From NCBI RefSeq assembly GCF_016834655.1, contig NZ_JAENHP010000019.1:62001-126000 (forward strand): 64,000 bases of DNA. Reading direction: 5' to 3'. The position numbers and the translations under genes are program-made. The notes below the pieces were generated by a model. That model was not told the origin of the DNA. It searched no databases and saw nothing but the letters and a program-made list of their open reading frames with translations. Positions within the stretch are counted from its first letter, which is position 1. The number at the start of each line of letters is the position of its first letter. Shown piece by piece: positions 43,016-51,413 of this stretch. Origin of the DNA: Paractinoplanes ovalisporus (GTDB taxonomy: Bacteria > Actinomycetota > Actinomycetes > Mycobacteriales > Micromonosporaceae).

Positions 43016-43843
43016 CGGTTGACCGCTCTGGTCGGGTGGATCGCTAGGGCTGCGCGGGCTGAGTGGATCGCGCTGGTCGGGTGGATGGGGTGGGCCCTGC
43101 GGGTCGGAAGGGCCGCGCGGGTTGAGTGGACCGCGTTGGTCGAGTGGATCGGTAGGGCTGCGCCGGCTGAGTGGACCGCGCTGGTCGGCTGGATCGGGCG
43201 GGCCGCGCGGTTCCGGCGGGTCGGGAGGGACCTGCCGGTCGGGTGAGCTGCGCGGGCTGAGTAGATCGCGCTGGTCCGGTGGATCAGTAGGGCTGCGCGA
43301 GTCGGGAGGGCCGCGTTGGTCGGGTGGATCAGTAGGGCTGCGCGGGACGGGTGAGCCGAGCGAGTCGGGAGGGCCACGTCGGTTCAGTGGGCCACGCGGG
43401 CTGAGTGGATCCCGCGGGTCGGAAGGCCACGTCGGTTGAGTGGGCCGCGCGGGCTGAGTGGATCGTGCGGGTCGGGAGGGCCACGTCGGTGGGGTGGGCC
43501 GCGCGGGCTGAGTGGATCGCGCTGGTCCGGTGGATCAGTAGGGCTGCGCGAGTCGGGAGGGCCGCGTTGGTCGGGTGGATCGGGACGGCTGCGCAGGTCG
43601 AGTGGACCGCGCCAGCCGGGTGAGCCGCGTTGATAGGGAGGGTCGAGAGGGCCGCGCGGATCAGGATGGCCGGGCAGGTCGAGAGGGCTGCATGGGTCGG
43701 ATGGACCGGGCGGATCGGGAGGGCGGCGTGGATGCGGAGGGTCCTGCGGGCCGGGAGGGCCGGGTAAACAGCGCGAACTGGGTGGGACGAGCGGATCGGG
43801 ACGGCTGCGCGGATCCGGCACACCGTGCACATCGGAACAGGCT
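43016..43843. repeat. Degenerate GC-rich repeat array after the RiPP exporter gene
   Basis: About 830 bp built of variants of GAGTGGATCGCGCTGGTCGG and GGGCTGCGCGAGTCGGGAGG. One stretch of about 65 bp is nearly exactly repeated 251 bp apart (from 43264 and from 43515). Open frames on both strands encode repeats such as ALPTRAALLIHRTSAIHSAR, which I treat as artefacts. The array lies between the exporter stop and the TPR gene start. Confidence 0.88.
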
Positions 43844-45076
43844 CTATTCGTGAGCCGCGGACAACCGGGACGCACTGTCTACGGGAGCGGGACGGAGCAG
43901 TCTCGTGCACACCAGCGCCGCCAGCAGCATGGCGGCCAACAGCACCCAGGCCGTAGTTTCGGGCCCGGCCGCGGCCAGCAGATAACCGCCCAGCACCGCC
44001 CCGATCGGGACCGCCCCGTCGGTGATGACCGAGGCCGCGCTCACGATGCGGCCCAGCGCCGAATCGGGGACGGCCCGCGCGCGGGTCACGGTGAGGGTCA
44101 CCGCGACCACCGTGCCGACCGCGCCCACCCCGGCCCACGCCGCCACCAGCACCACCGTGTGAGTGCTGACCGCGATCAGCGCCAGCATCACCGTCCACAC
44201 CCACACGCAGCCCAGGAACAGCGCGCGGGGGGAGAAACGGCGTTCCAGCCGGGGCGCGGCGAACGAGCCCAGGATGCCGCCGACGCCGGCCGCGGCCAGG
44301 ATGGCCCCGACCGTCCAGGCCGGGCGGCCCTCGCGGGTGCCGACCACCAGCACCATCAGGATCACGCACTGGAACAGGATGTTCGTGAAGCCGGTGACGA
44401 TGGTGGTGATGCGCAGGTAGGGGATCTGCCACATCCAGACCAGCCCCTCGCCCATGCGGCGCCAGAAACGGGCGACCGATTCCGCCGACGGGACCGGGCG
44501 GGGATCGAACAGGTGCTTCGGCATGGCCGCCAGCGTGAGCAGGCAGAAGACGTACGAGAAAGCGTTGAACAGGAACGGCGCCCAGCGGGACAGGTCGAAG
44601 AGCGCGCCGCCCACCGCGCGGCCCGCGAGGTTGCCGATCGGCTGCTCGGCCTCGAGGAACGAGAACGCCACCGTGCGCTCCCGCTCGTCGACGACGTCGC
44701 GCACCGCGCCCACCTCGGCGATGCCGAACACGACGAACGCCGACCCCTCGAGCACCGCCGCCACGATCAGGATGACGGCCAGGCCGCGCAGGTCGAGGGC
44801 GGAGGCCAGCAGCACGCAGACGGTGGCGGCCAGACCGACCGCCTGCGCCACCAGCATGAGCAGGCGGCGGTTGACCGTGTCGGCGATCAGGCCGGCCGGC
44901 ACCTGCAGGATCAGGGTGGGGATGGTGGCCGCGAACGCTATCCAACCGGCCAGTTCGGGCGAGTCGAACAGGGCCAGGGCCAGCAGGGGATACGCGATGC
45001 GGACACCCGCGGTGCCGACCAGCGAGAGGGCGTTGCCGCTCCACAGCGCGAGGAAACGCCGGTTCTGCAGGATCAC
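43844..45076 (-). CDS. MFS transporter, probable exporter of the RiPP product
   Basis: A 410-residue protein with 12 membrane helices of the MFS_3 type. It opens ILQNRRFLALWSGNALSLVG, and the loop 2-3 motif is GLIADTVNRRLLML. GTG 45076 overlaps the stop of the HExxH gene by 4 bp (GTGA), so it is the last member of the peptide-modification operon. By position it should export the mature peptide or confer self-protection. The 3' end abuts the repeat array. Confidence 0.85.
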   Translation of the reverse strand: MILQNRRFLALWSGNALSLVGTAGVRIAYPLLALALFDSPELAGWIAFAATIPTLILQVPAGLIADTVNRRLLMLVAQAVGLAATVCVLLASALDLRGLAVILIVAAVLEGSAFVVFGIAEVGAVRDVVDERERTVAFSFLEAEQPIGNLAGRAVGGALFDLSRWAPFLFNAFSYVFCLLTLAAMPKHLFDPRPVPSAESVARFWRRMGEGLVWMWQIPYLRITTIVTGFTNILFQCVILMVLVVGTREGRPAWTVGAILAAAGVGGILGSFAAPRLERRFSPRALFLGCVWVWTVMLALIAVSTHTVVLVAAWAGVGAVGTVVAVTLTVTRARAVPDSALGRIVSAASVITDGAVPIGAVLGGYLLAAAGPETTAWVLLAAMLLAALVCTRLLRPAPVDSASRLSAAHE

Positions 45077-46773
45077 GACGACAGCCAGGCGGTGAGCTGG
45101 ACGATGTCGCTCGGCTCGGCCCGGTGCACCGCGGCCACCACCTCGGGCCGGCGGAACAGCGCCGACACCGATGCCTCCTCGGTGAGGTGGCGCAGGCTGA
45201 GCGCGAGCCCCGCCCACGCTTCGGGGCCGGCGTCGGGCCCGGTCACCTCGGCCGTGTAGAGCGTCAGGGCCCGCTCGTAGTCGCCTTCGGTGTAGGCCAC
45301 GTCGGAGGCGGGGATGTCACCCTGATCCACCGGCTGCCCGGCGGCCTGGCTCATCTTCACATAGCCGACCGGCAGCCGGGCCCGCGTCGACGGGGGAGCC
45401 GCGACCACCGTCGACTCGGGCAGCTCGCCCGGCGCCAGCCCGGCCCGCCACCGCTCGACCAGGGCGCCGACGTCCACCGTCATGTTCCGCACCCGCCACG
45501 CCACCAGGTGAGCGGCCGACGACTCGCGGGCCAGGGATTCGAGACCGCCCGGCACCGTCTCGTCGGCCCAGCGCCCGGCCGACGCGCTCATCGCCTCGAC
45601 GAAGGCCGTGCCGGCGTCGGTGAGCAGCGGCGACGCGGCGGCCACGAGCAGGGCCTGGCGCACCTGCGTACGCCACCGGGCGAACTCGACGTCGGCCATC
45701 AGCGACTTGTCGCCGGCCACTTTGCGGTAGGTGCGCCAGAAGTCGGTCACGCCGAGGTGCGCGTAGATGCCCTGCAGCAGCCCGGACAGCGGCCGCGGGT
45801 CGTCGCGCCACGGGGCGTAGAGATCCTTGACCACCGACGGCTTCTGCAGCTCGACCTGGTCGGTGAGGGCGGCCAGTTTCGCGTGCTGGCACTCGTGGAT
45901 CAGGGTGAGCGCGAACTGGTGCGGCCCGCCCGCGGCGCTCATGTTCACACCCCCGTACGCATGCAGGGACGTGTTGCTGACCCCGTTGGTCACCGGTTCG
46001 GCGGTCAGCGGCACCACCGCGCGCAGCACGTCGTCGATCCCGGCCGAATACTCCTCGTACTGCCGGCGCAGGATCTCCAGACCGCCGTGGAAGGCCCGGG
46101 ACCAGCCCGCCGCCTGCGCCGCCGTCAGCCGTGGGGGCGGGGCGGTCAACTGGGCTTTCGTGTACGGGTCGGACATGTCGCGGAACGGGTCGAGATCGTC
46201 GAGGTGGACCGTGCGCAGGGTCGAATACGTCGTGCCGAGCCGGCGCAGCGGCAGCCACCGTTCGTCGGCCTCGCTGCCCAGGTCGCGCAGCACCAGCCGC
46301 ACGTCGTCGCGGGTGATGTCGACCCGGCCCGGCGACACGGTCACCATCGCCGTGCCGTGTGTCCCCGGTGGAGCGAGCCGCGCCAGCCCGAGCCCGGGCA
46401 GCATCACCGCGCCGTCGCGCACGACCACTTCGACGCTGCCGTCGTGGCGGGACGTGATGGCGTGCGCGGCGGCCAGCCACCCGAGGTAGCCCAGGTCGGC
46501 CCAGAGCGGCACCGGGGATTCGACGTTGTGGGCGAGCCGCCGGATGCAGTGCGCCAGCCAGACACCGACGTTGGGGTAGTCGAGGAGCTCGTCCGGCACG
46601 CGCGTCGCGATCTCGGCCAGGCCGGCCTGTTCGGCCCGTTCGCAGTCGTTGATCAGCATCCGCAGCAGCACCTTGCGTTTGCGTCGCTGACCGGCGGCGA
46701 GCAGGGCCCGGCTGCCGGGCGAGCCGAAGCCCCGCCCGAGGTCACGGGCCAGTCGGTCGGGCTCAGTCTCCAC
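45073..46773 (-). CDS. Free-standing HExxH peptide-modification enzyme
   Basis: A 566-residue protein with the metal motif HECQH in FALTLIHECQHAKLAAL (about residue 289). Helical regions lie on both sides and a TPR-like tail at about 485-555 (YERALTLYTAEV). It matches the HExxH domain found beside or fused to FxsB-type radical SAM maturases; fused members are reported to hydroxylate peptide residues at the beta carbon using 2-oxoglutarate. Here the domain is separate. GTG 46773 has GAGGAGG upstream and overlaps the maturase stop by 11 bp. It probably hydroxylates Asp, Asn or another core residue; that is inference. Confidence 0.82.
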   Translation of the reverse strand: METEPDRLARDLGRGFGSPGSRALLAAGQRRKRKVLLRMLINDCERAEQAGLAEIATRVPDELLDYPNVGVWLAHCIRRLAHNVESPVPLWADLGYLGWLAAAHAITSRHDGSVEVVVRDGAVMLPGLGLARLAPPGTHGTAMVTVSPGRVDITRDDVRLVLRDLGSEADERWLPLRRLGTTYSTLRTVHLDDLDPFRDMSDPYTKAQLTAPPPRLTAAQAAGWSRAFHGGLEILRRQYEEYSAGIDDVLRAVVPLTAEPVTNGVSNTSLHAYGGVNMSAAGGPHQFALTLIHECQHAKLAALTDQVELQKPSVVKDLYAPWRDDPRPLSGLLQGIYAHLGVTDFWRTYRKVAGDKSLMADVEFARWRTQVRQALLVAAASPLLTDAGTAFVEAMSASAGRWADETVPGGLESLARESSAAHLVAWRVRNMTVDVGALVERWRAGLAPGELPESTVVAAPPSTRARLPVGYVKMSQAAGQPVDQGDIPASDVAYTEGDYERALTLYTAEVTGPDAGPEAWAGLALSLRHLTEEASVSALFRRPEVVAAVHRAEPSDIVQLTAWLSS

Positions 46774-47959
46774 CGGGTGGCCTCCTCGCGGGGATCTTCG
46801 CCAGCTCGCCGGACACCCGCGCCCGGACGTGCTCGATCAGGAACATCAGGTCGGGGCAGTAGACGGAGGGGTTGAGGAAGCCCGAGCCCTCGCGGAAGCG
46901 GTGCGTGTAGTTGCCGCCGCCGCAGATCCGGTGGATCGGGCAGGCCCGGCAGGTCTCGCACAGCGCCTCGCGCCCGAGTTGGCGGGCCACGATCGGCGGC
47001 TGGCGGATCGCGGCGTCGAACGGGTTGCCGCCGCCCGGCGCCCGCACCCGGGTCGCGCCCGCGAACGCGGTCTTCAGCGAGTCGACCTGTTCGATCGTGC
47101 CGTCGGTCTCGATCACGGCGACGCGGATCGGTTGCAGGCCCACCGATTCCGACGTTCCGGTGCCGCCCAGGATCAGCGCCAGGATGTCGTCGAAGAGCCG
47201 CACACCCGTCTCACGCACCGGCGCGTCGAACCAGCGGTCGAAGATCGAGGCCAACCATTTCCCGTACGCCGGAGGGCCGCCCTCCTCCCGCCCGGGCGGC
47301 GGTGTCGTCCAGTTGCCGTGCGGCAGCAGGAAGTCCACGGTCGGTGGCGCGTGGTCGAGCAGGGCCTCGTACGTCGTCACCGGGTCGTTCCGCAGATCGA
47401 CCGTGCACAGCAGCCCGGCGTAGAGCCGGGGGTGTCGCCGCAGCAACCGCAACCCGCTCACCACCTCGGCGTGGCTGCCGCGGCCGTCGCGAAACGTGCG
47501 GTGCCGGTCGTGGCCGGTCTCGTCGCCGTCGACGCTGACCGCCACCCGGATGTCCCACCGGTCGCAGACCTCGGCCACCCGCTCGTCGAACAGCAGCCCG
47601 TTGGTCTGCATGCCCAGCCGCAACCGCCGGCCGGGCCCGATCACCCGCGTGGCCAGCCCGGCCAGACGGTCGAGGTGGGCGGCCCCGGCGAGCAGCGGCT
47701 CACCGCCGTGGAAGACCAGGCTCACCGACGGGCCGGCGTGCCCGGCGATCTGGTCGCAGGCCGTGGCGAACACGGCCTCGCTCATCACCCGGGGCTGGGA
47801 CCGCCAGCTCTGGTCGGCCGACTCGTAGACATAGCAGTAGCCGCAGGCCAGGTTGCACCGGCTGTGAATCTTGACCACGAACTGGGTGAAGGGCCGGGGC
47901 CGCCATCCGCGCGCGGTCAGCGCCGTGACGTCGATGTCGTCCGGCCACGCCACAGTCAT
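46763..47959 (-). CDS. Radical SAM/SPASM peptide maturase (FxsB-like, cyclophane-forming)
   Basis: A 398-residue enzyme. The radical SAM cluster is CNLACGYC (C-x3-C-x2-C), preceded by FVVKIHSR and followed by YVYESADQSW, the FxsB family signature. LVFHGGEPLL is the SAM-binding GGE segment. The C-terminal SPASM region has CETCRACPIHRICGGG and a final Cys in YCPDL, binding auxiliary Fe-S clusters. Family members form carbon-carbon cyclophane bridges between an aromatic ring and a beta carbon two residues away. It starts 33 bp after the precursor gene with GGGAG before ATG 47959. Confidence 0.92.
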   Translation of the reverse strand: MTVAWPDDIDVTALTARGWRPRPFTQFVVKIHSRCNLACGYCYVYESADQSWRSQPRVMSEAVFATACDQIAGHAGPSVSLVFHGGEPLLAGAAHLDRLAGLATRVIGPGRRLRLGMQTNGLLFDERVAEVCDRWDIRVAVSVDGDETGHDRHRTFRDGRGSHAEVVSGLRLLRRHPRLYAGLLCTVDLRNDPVTTYEALLDHAPPTVDFLLPHGNWTTPPPGREEGGPPAYGKWLASIFDRWFDAPVRETGVRLFDDILALILGGTGTSESVGLQPIRVAVIETDGTIEQVDSLKTAFAGATRVRAPGGGNPFDAAIRQPPIVARQLGREALCETCRACPIHRICGGGNYTHRFREGSGFLNPSVYCPDLMFLIEHVRARVSGELAKIPARRPPGGD

Positions 47960-47992
47960 CAGCCGACTCCCGGCCCGGTGGTGCCGGCCCGA

Positions 47993-48154
47993 TCAGAGAT
48001 CGGCGTCCACGAACGAGTTGAACCCGCCGGGCCCTTCGAGGGCGTCGGGGGAGTAGACGCGCTCGATCGCCGCGCGCAGGGCGGGGCTGAGCTCGTCGAG
48101 AAGGTCGTCGCCGGTTTCGCGCAGGTCGACGATCTGTGGTTCCTGGTTGTCCAT
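47993..48154 (-). CDS. RiPP precursor peptide with FNS-FVD core
   Basis: A 53-residue peptide immediately upstream of the radical SAM gene, with GGAGG five bases before ATG 48154. The leader is acidic and helical (VDLRETGDDLLDELSPALRA). After a GPGG hinge the peptide ends GGFNSFVDADL. The F45-N-S47 element resembles the FxSxx C-terminal motif of FxsB substrates, but here six residues rather than two follow the Ser, and a second aromatic triplet F48-V-D50 follows directly. Gene order, size, leader type and core all support a precursor; no other small ORF in the cluster competes. Confidence 0.82.
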   Translation of the reverse strand: MDNQEPQIVDLRETGDDLLDELSPALRAAIERVYSPDALEGPGGFNSFVDADL

Positions 48155-48176
48155 GGCTGCCTCCGATCGCCCCGGA

Positions 48177-48205
48177 CCCGCCGGGCGGGGTTGCCGCCCG
48201 GCGGG
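48177..48205 (-). terminator. Strong hairpin upstream of the RiPP precursor gene
   Basis: CCCGCCGGGCGG (48177-48188) pairs perfectly over 12 bp with 48194-48205 around a 5-base loop. It lies after the end of the DUF11-like gene and 22 bp before the precursor start. It could end the upstream transcript or act as an attenuator or stability element in the precursor leader. There is no U-tract. Confidence 0.7.
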
Positions 48206-48229
48206 CCGAAAGGAGTTCCTCGATACAAC

Positions 48230-49147
48230 CTACCGCGGCACCACGACGACGGGCGCCGTGTTGTTGAGCGGCCAGGCCTCGGTGCCGCGCGGGTAGTCGC
48301 CCGACACGCGCACATATCCCGGCAGGGTGAGAGGCGACTTTATCTTCAGCGGAATCGTGTGCTGCCAGTTACCCGATCCGGAATAGAGGGTCGGGAAGTA
48401 GCCGCCGCCACCGCACTCCACCGCGGCCGATTCGGGCCGTTGCTCGCCGTCGGTACCCGCTGTCCAGCAAGATTCGGAGGGCAACAGAACGGTGCCGACC
48501 GGCGCGGCGACATAGACCCGCGGGCCGACGCCGTCGGACGGGCCCTTGTTGACGACCGTGATGGTCAGATCGGCCGTGTCTCCGGCCGACCCCCGCACGA
48601 CCGGCGCCGAGACCGCGACGTCGATCGTGTTGCGCCGGGTCCAGAAACTGAATTCGCCGGAAGCCAGGACCTCGTCGCCCACGACCGCCGCGACGTGGCC
48701 GTTGAACTCCGCCGGGCCCGGCAGGTTGCGGCCGGCCCGGACGGTGAAGCCGGTGACGGACAGTGACTCACCGGGCGCGAGGCCCTGTGGCGCCGCGCAG
48801 GTGGCCTCCCCGGGCCCGTAGGCCCAAGGCCCGCCGGCGTCGTCGGGCCACCAGTCGATGTAGGTGCAGTCGGCGGGCCCGCTCAGGGTCAAGCCGTCAG
48901 GGACGCTGACTTGCACCGAGAACGGGCCGGTCGGGGCGTCGCCCTCGTTGCGGATCTCGGCCTTGACGGGCCGCCGGTCGCCCTCGCCGATCCGGGTGGA
49001 TGGCGTGTTGAGATCTTCGACCGTGACGACGAGATTCGGCTGAGGGTCGGCTGCTTGTGCGGCGAGGGGCGCGCAGAGAAGGGTGGCCGCCGTGAGCGCG
49101 ACGGCCCCCGCGCCGGCGCGCCCCCAGGCGGACTTGCTGTGACGCAT
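48230..49147 (-). CDS. Secreted DUF11/CARDB-like cell-surface protein
   Basis: A 305-residue exported protein: Sec signal (residues 1 to about 32, ending AAQAA) then two Ig-like beta-sandwich modules. Each starts with a strand such as NLVVTVEDLN or IDVAVSAPVV and contains the DUF11 phrase ITVVNKGPSDG. Cysteines occur in pairs (DCTYIDWW and GEATCAA; SCWTAG and VECGGG), fitting extracytoplasmic disulfides. There is no anchor, so it is probably released. GGAGGTGATC precedes ATG 49147. It lies upstream of the RiPP genes but a hairpin separates them, so linkage is doubtful. Confidence 0.78.
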   Translation of the reverse strand: MRHSKSAWGRAGAGAVALTAATLLCAPLAAQAADPQPNLVVTVEDLNTPSTRIGEGDRRPVKAEIRNEGDAPTGPFSVQVSVPDGLTLSGPADCTYIDWWPDDAGGPWAYGPGEATCAAPQGLAPGESLSVTGFTVRAGRNLPGPAEFNGHVAAVVGDEVLASGEFSFWTRRNTIDVAVSAPVVRGSAGDTADLTITVVNKGPSDGVGPRVYVAAPVGTVLLPSESCWTAGTDGEQRPESAAVECGGGGYFPTLYSGSGNWQHTIPLKIKSPLTLPGYVRVSGDYPRGTEAWPLNNTAPVVVVPR

Positions 49148-49192
49148 TGATCACCTCCAGTGAGGATGAGCGAATGCGCCGGACTCTACAGC

Positions 49193-49223
49193 GGACGGAC
49201 GGGCCTGGTTGTCCCGTCCGTCC
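49193..49223 (-). terminator. Terminator hairpin after glgB
   Basis: A perfect 11-bp inverted repeat GGACGGACGGG (49193-49203) and CCCGTCCGTCC (49213-49223) with a 9-base loop lies 15 bp beyond the glgB stop. It would end the glgE operon transcript. Confidence 0.8.
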
Positions 49224-49237
49224 GGGCTGTCGGCTAT

Positions 49238-51388
49238 CTAGCTCTCGAGACGCAGCCAGACCGCGCCCAGCGGCGGGACCCGCAGCGACACCGAGTGGTC
49301 GAAGCCGTGCCACGGCACGTCGTCCGTGTCGACCCCGCCGAGGTTGCCGACGCCGGAACCGCCGTACAGCTCGCTGTCGGTGTTGATCACCTCGGCCCAG
49401 CGGCCGCCCTTGGGCAGGCCGATGCGGTATTCCTCGTGCGGGACGGCCGCGAAGTTCACGATGCACGCCATCGGGTCGCCGTTGGGGGCGAACCGCACGA
49501 ACGAGAACGTGTTGTGCTGCGAGTCCTCGCTGGTGATCCAGCGGAAGCCGGTCGGCGACGTGTCCTGCGTCCAGACCGCCGGCGTCTCCTTGTAGACCCG
49601 GTTCAGGTCTTTGACCAGCTGCTGCACGCCACCGAACTGCGGGTCCTCGACGAGCCCCCAGTCGAGGCCGCGCTCCTCGCTCCACTCGCGCAGGTCACCC
49701 AGCTCGGCCCCCATGAACAGCAGCTGCTTGCCGGTGAAGGCCCACATGAAGCCGAGCAGGGCGCGCGTGTTGGCCAGCTTCTGCCACAGATCGCCGGGCA
49801 TCTTGCCGGTCAGCGAGCCCTTGCCGTGCACGACCTCGTCGTGGCTGATCGGCAGGATGTAGTTCTCGCTCCAGGCGTACACCGTCGCGAACGTCATCTG
49901 GTGGTGGTGCCACTGGCGGTAGATGGGCTCCTTCTCGATGTACGACAGGGTGTCGTTCATCCAGCCCATGTTCCACTTGAAGCCGAACCCGAGACCGCCC
50001 AGGTGGGTCGGGCGGGTGACGCCGGGCCACGCGGTCGACTCCTCGGCCACGGTGACCACGCCGGGATAGTTCTTGTAGACAGTCGCGTTCATCTCCTGCA
50101 GGAAGCTGATCGCGTCGAGGTTCTCGCGCCCGCCGTACTGGTTGGGCGTCCACTCGCCGTCCTTGCGCGAGTAGTCGAGGTAGAGCATCGAGGCCACCGC
50201 GTCGACCCGCAGGCCGTCGGCGTGGAACTCCTCGCACCAGTAGAGCGCGTTGGCCACCAGGAAGTTACGGACCTCCTTGCGGCCGAAGTCGAACACGTAC
50301 GTGCCCCAGTCGGGGTGCTCGCCGCGGCGCCAGTCACCGTGCTCGTAGAGAGGGGTGCCGTCGAAGCGCGCGAGGGCCCACTCGTCCTTGGGGAAGTGGG
50401 CCGGCACCCAGTCGAGGATCACGCCGATGCCGGCCTGGTGCAGCTTGTCGACCAGGTAGCGGAACTCGTCGGGGGTGCCGAAACGCGACGTGGGCGCGTA
50501 GTAGCCGGTGACCTGATAACCCCAGGAGCCGCCGAACGGGTGCTCCATGACCGGCATCATCTCGACGTGCGTGAAGCCGGTCTCCAGAACGTATTCGACG
50601 AGCTGCTCGGCCATCTCGGTGTAGGACAGGCCGGGCCGCCACGAGCCGAGATGCACCTCGTACGCGCTCATCGGCTCCTGGTGCCACTGCTTGCCGGCGC
50701 GCTCGCGCATCCAGTCGCCGTCGGACCACTCGTACGAGCTCTCGTAGACCACCGACGCCGTGGCCGGCGGCACCTCGGTGTGCTGGGCCAGCGGGTCGGC
50801 GTGCTCGCGCCACTGCCCGTCCCGCCCCAGGATCTTGAACTTGTACTTGCTGCCCAGGTGCGCGTCGGGCAGATAGATCTCCCACACGCCGCTGGAGCCG
50901 AGCGAGCGCATCGGCCATCCGTCGTACGGGCCCCAGCCGGTGAAGTCGCCGATCACCTGCACGCCGCGGGCACCCGGGGCCCACACCGCGAAGCCGACAC
51001 CGCTCTCGCGGGGCTGCGCGCCGAGCACCTTCCACAGCTTCTCGTGCCGGCCCTCGCCGATCAGGTGCAGGTCGAGCTCGCCCAGCGTGGGCAGGTGCCG
51101 GTAGGGGTCGTCGACCACGTCACCGTCGACGTCGAGGCGGTAGTCGAGCACCAGGCCGGGCACCTCGGCCGCGAAGACGCCGTCGGCGTGCACCCGGGTC
51201 ATCTCGACCTGCTCGCCCTCGTGCAGCAGCGTGACGGCTTTGGCGCCCTTGCGCAGCGTACGGATGACGGTGTTGCCGCCGCCCGGGTGCGCACCCAGGA
51301 TCGCGTGGGGGTCGTGGGTGTCACCGGCCACGACGCTGTTCATGGCGCGCTGGTCGGCGGCGAGCGAGGAGTCGGAGTGGCCGATCAC
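49238..51388 (-). CDS. glgB: 1,4-alpha-glucan branching enzyme
   Basis: A 716-residue GH13 enzyme that cuts alpha-1,4 chains and re-joins them as alpha-1,6 branches. An N-terminal CBM48-like module (VQVIGDFTGWGPYDGWPM) precedes the barrel. Catalytic residues are the nucleophile Asp in GLRVDAVASMLYLDY and the acid/base Glu in VVTVAEESTAWP; transition-state Asp is in SHDEVVHGK. GTG 51388 has AAGGAG upstream. It is the last gene of glgE-treS-mak-glgB, supplying branches to the linear glucan made by GlgE. Confidence 0.96.
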   Translation of the reverse strand: MIGHSDSSLAADQRAMNSVVAGDTHDPHAILGAHPGGGNTVIRTLRKGAKAVTLLHEGEQVEMTRVHADGVFAAEVPGLVLDYRLDVDGDVVDDPYRHLPTLGELDLHLIGEGRHEKLWKVLGAQPRESGVGFAVWAPGARGVQVIGDFTGWGPYDGWPMRSLGSSGVWEIYLPDAHLGSKYKFKILGRDGQWREHADPLAQHTEVPPATASVVYESSYEWSDGDWMRERAGKQWHQEPMSAYEVHLGSWRPGLSYTEMAEQLVEYVLETGFTHVEMMPVMEHPFGGSWGYQVTGYYAPTSRFGTPDEFRYLVDKLHQAGIGVILDWVPAHFPKDEWALARFDGTPLYEHGDWRRGEHPDWGTYVFDFGRKEVRNFLVANALYWCEEFHADGLRVDAVASMLYLDYSRKDGEWTPNQYGGRENLDAISFLQEMNATVYKNYPGVVTVAEESTAWPGVTRPTHLGGLGFGFKWNMGWMNDTLSYIEKEPIYRQWHHHQMTFATVYAWSENYILPISHDEVVHGKGSLTGKMPGDLWQKLANTRALLGFMWAFTGKQLLFMGAELGDLREWSEERGLDWGLVEDPQFGGVQQLVKDLNRVYKETPAVWTQDTSPTGFRWITSEDSQHNTFSFVRFAPNGDPMACIVNFAAVPHEEYRIGLPKGGRWAEVINTDSELYGGSGVGNLGGVDTDDVPWHGFDHSVSLRVPPLGAVWLRLES

Positions 51389-51413
51389 GGGGGAGTCTCC
51401 TTAGATGATGTCG

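Noticed and set aside
38090..43843. CRISPR array
   Set aside because: The repeats are head-to-tail without unique spacers, units differ between loci, and no cas gene is present.
43016..43843. Repeat-rich secreted or collagen-like protein
   Set aside because: Open frames exist on both strands, none with signal peptide or ribosome-binding site, and periods are not multiples that keep one frame throughout.
48230..49147. DUF11-like secreted protein as part of the RiPP cluster
   Set aside because: Same strand and close, but a strong hairpin intervenes and the protein type is not known from such clusters.
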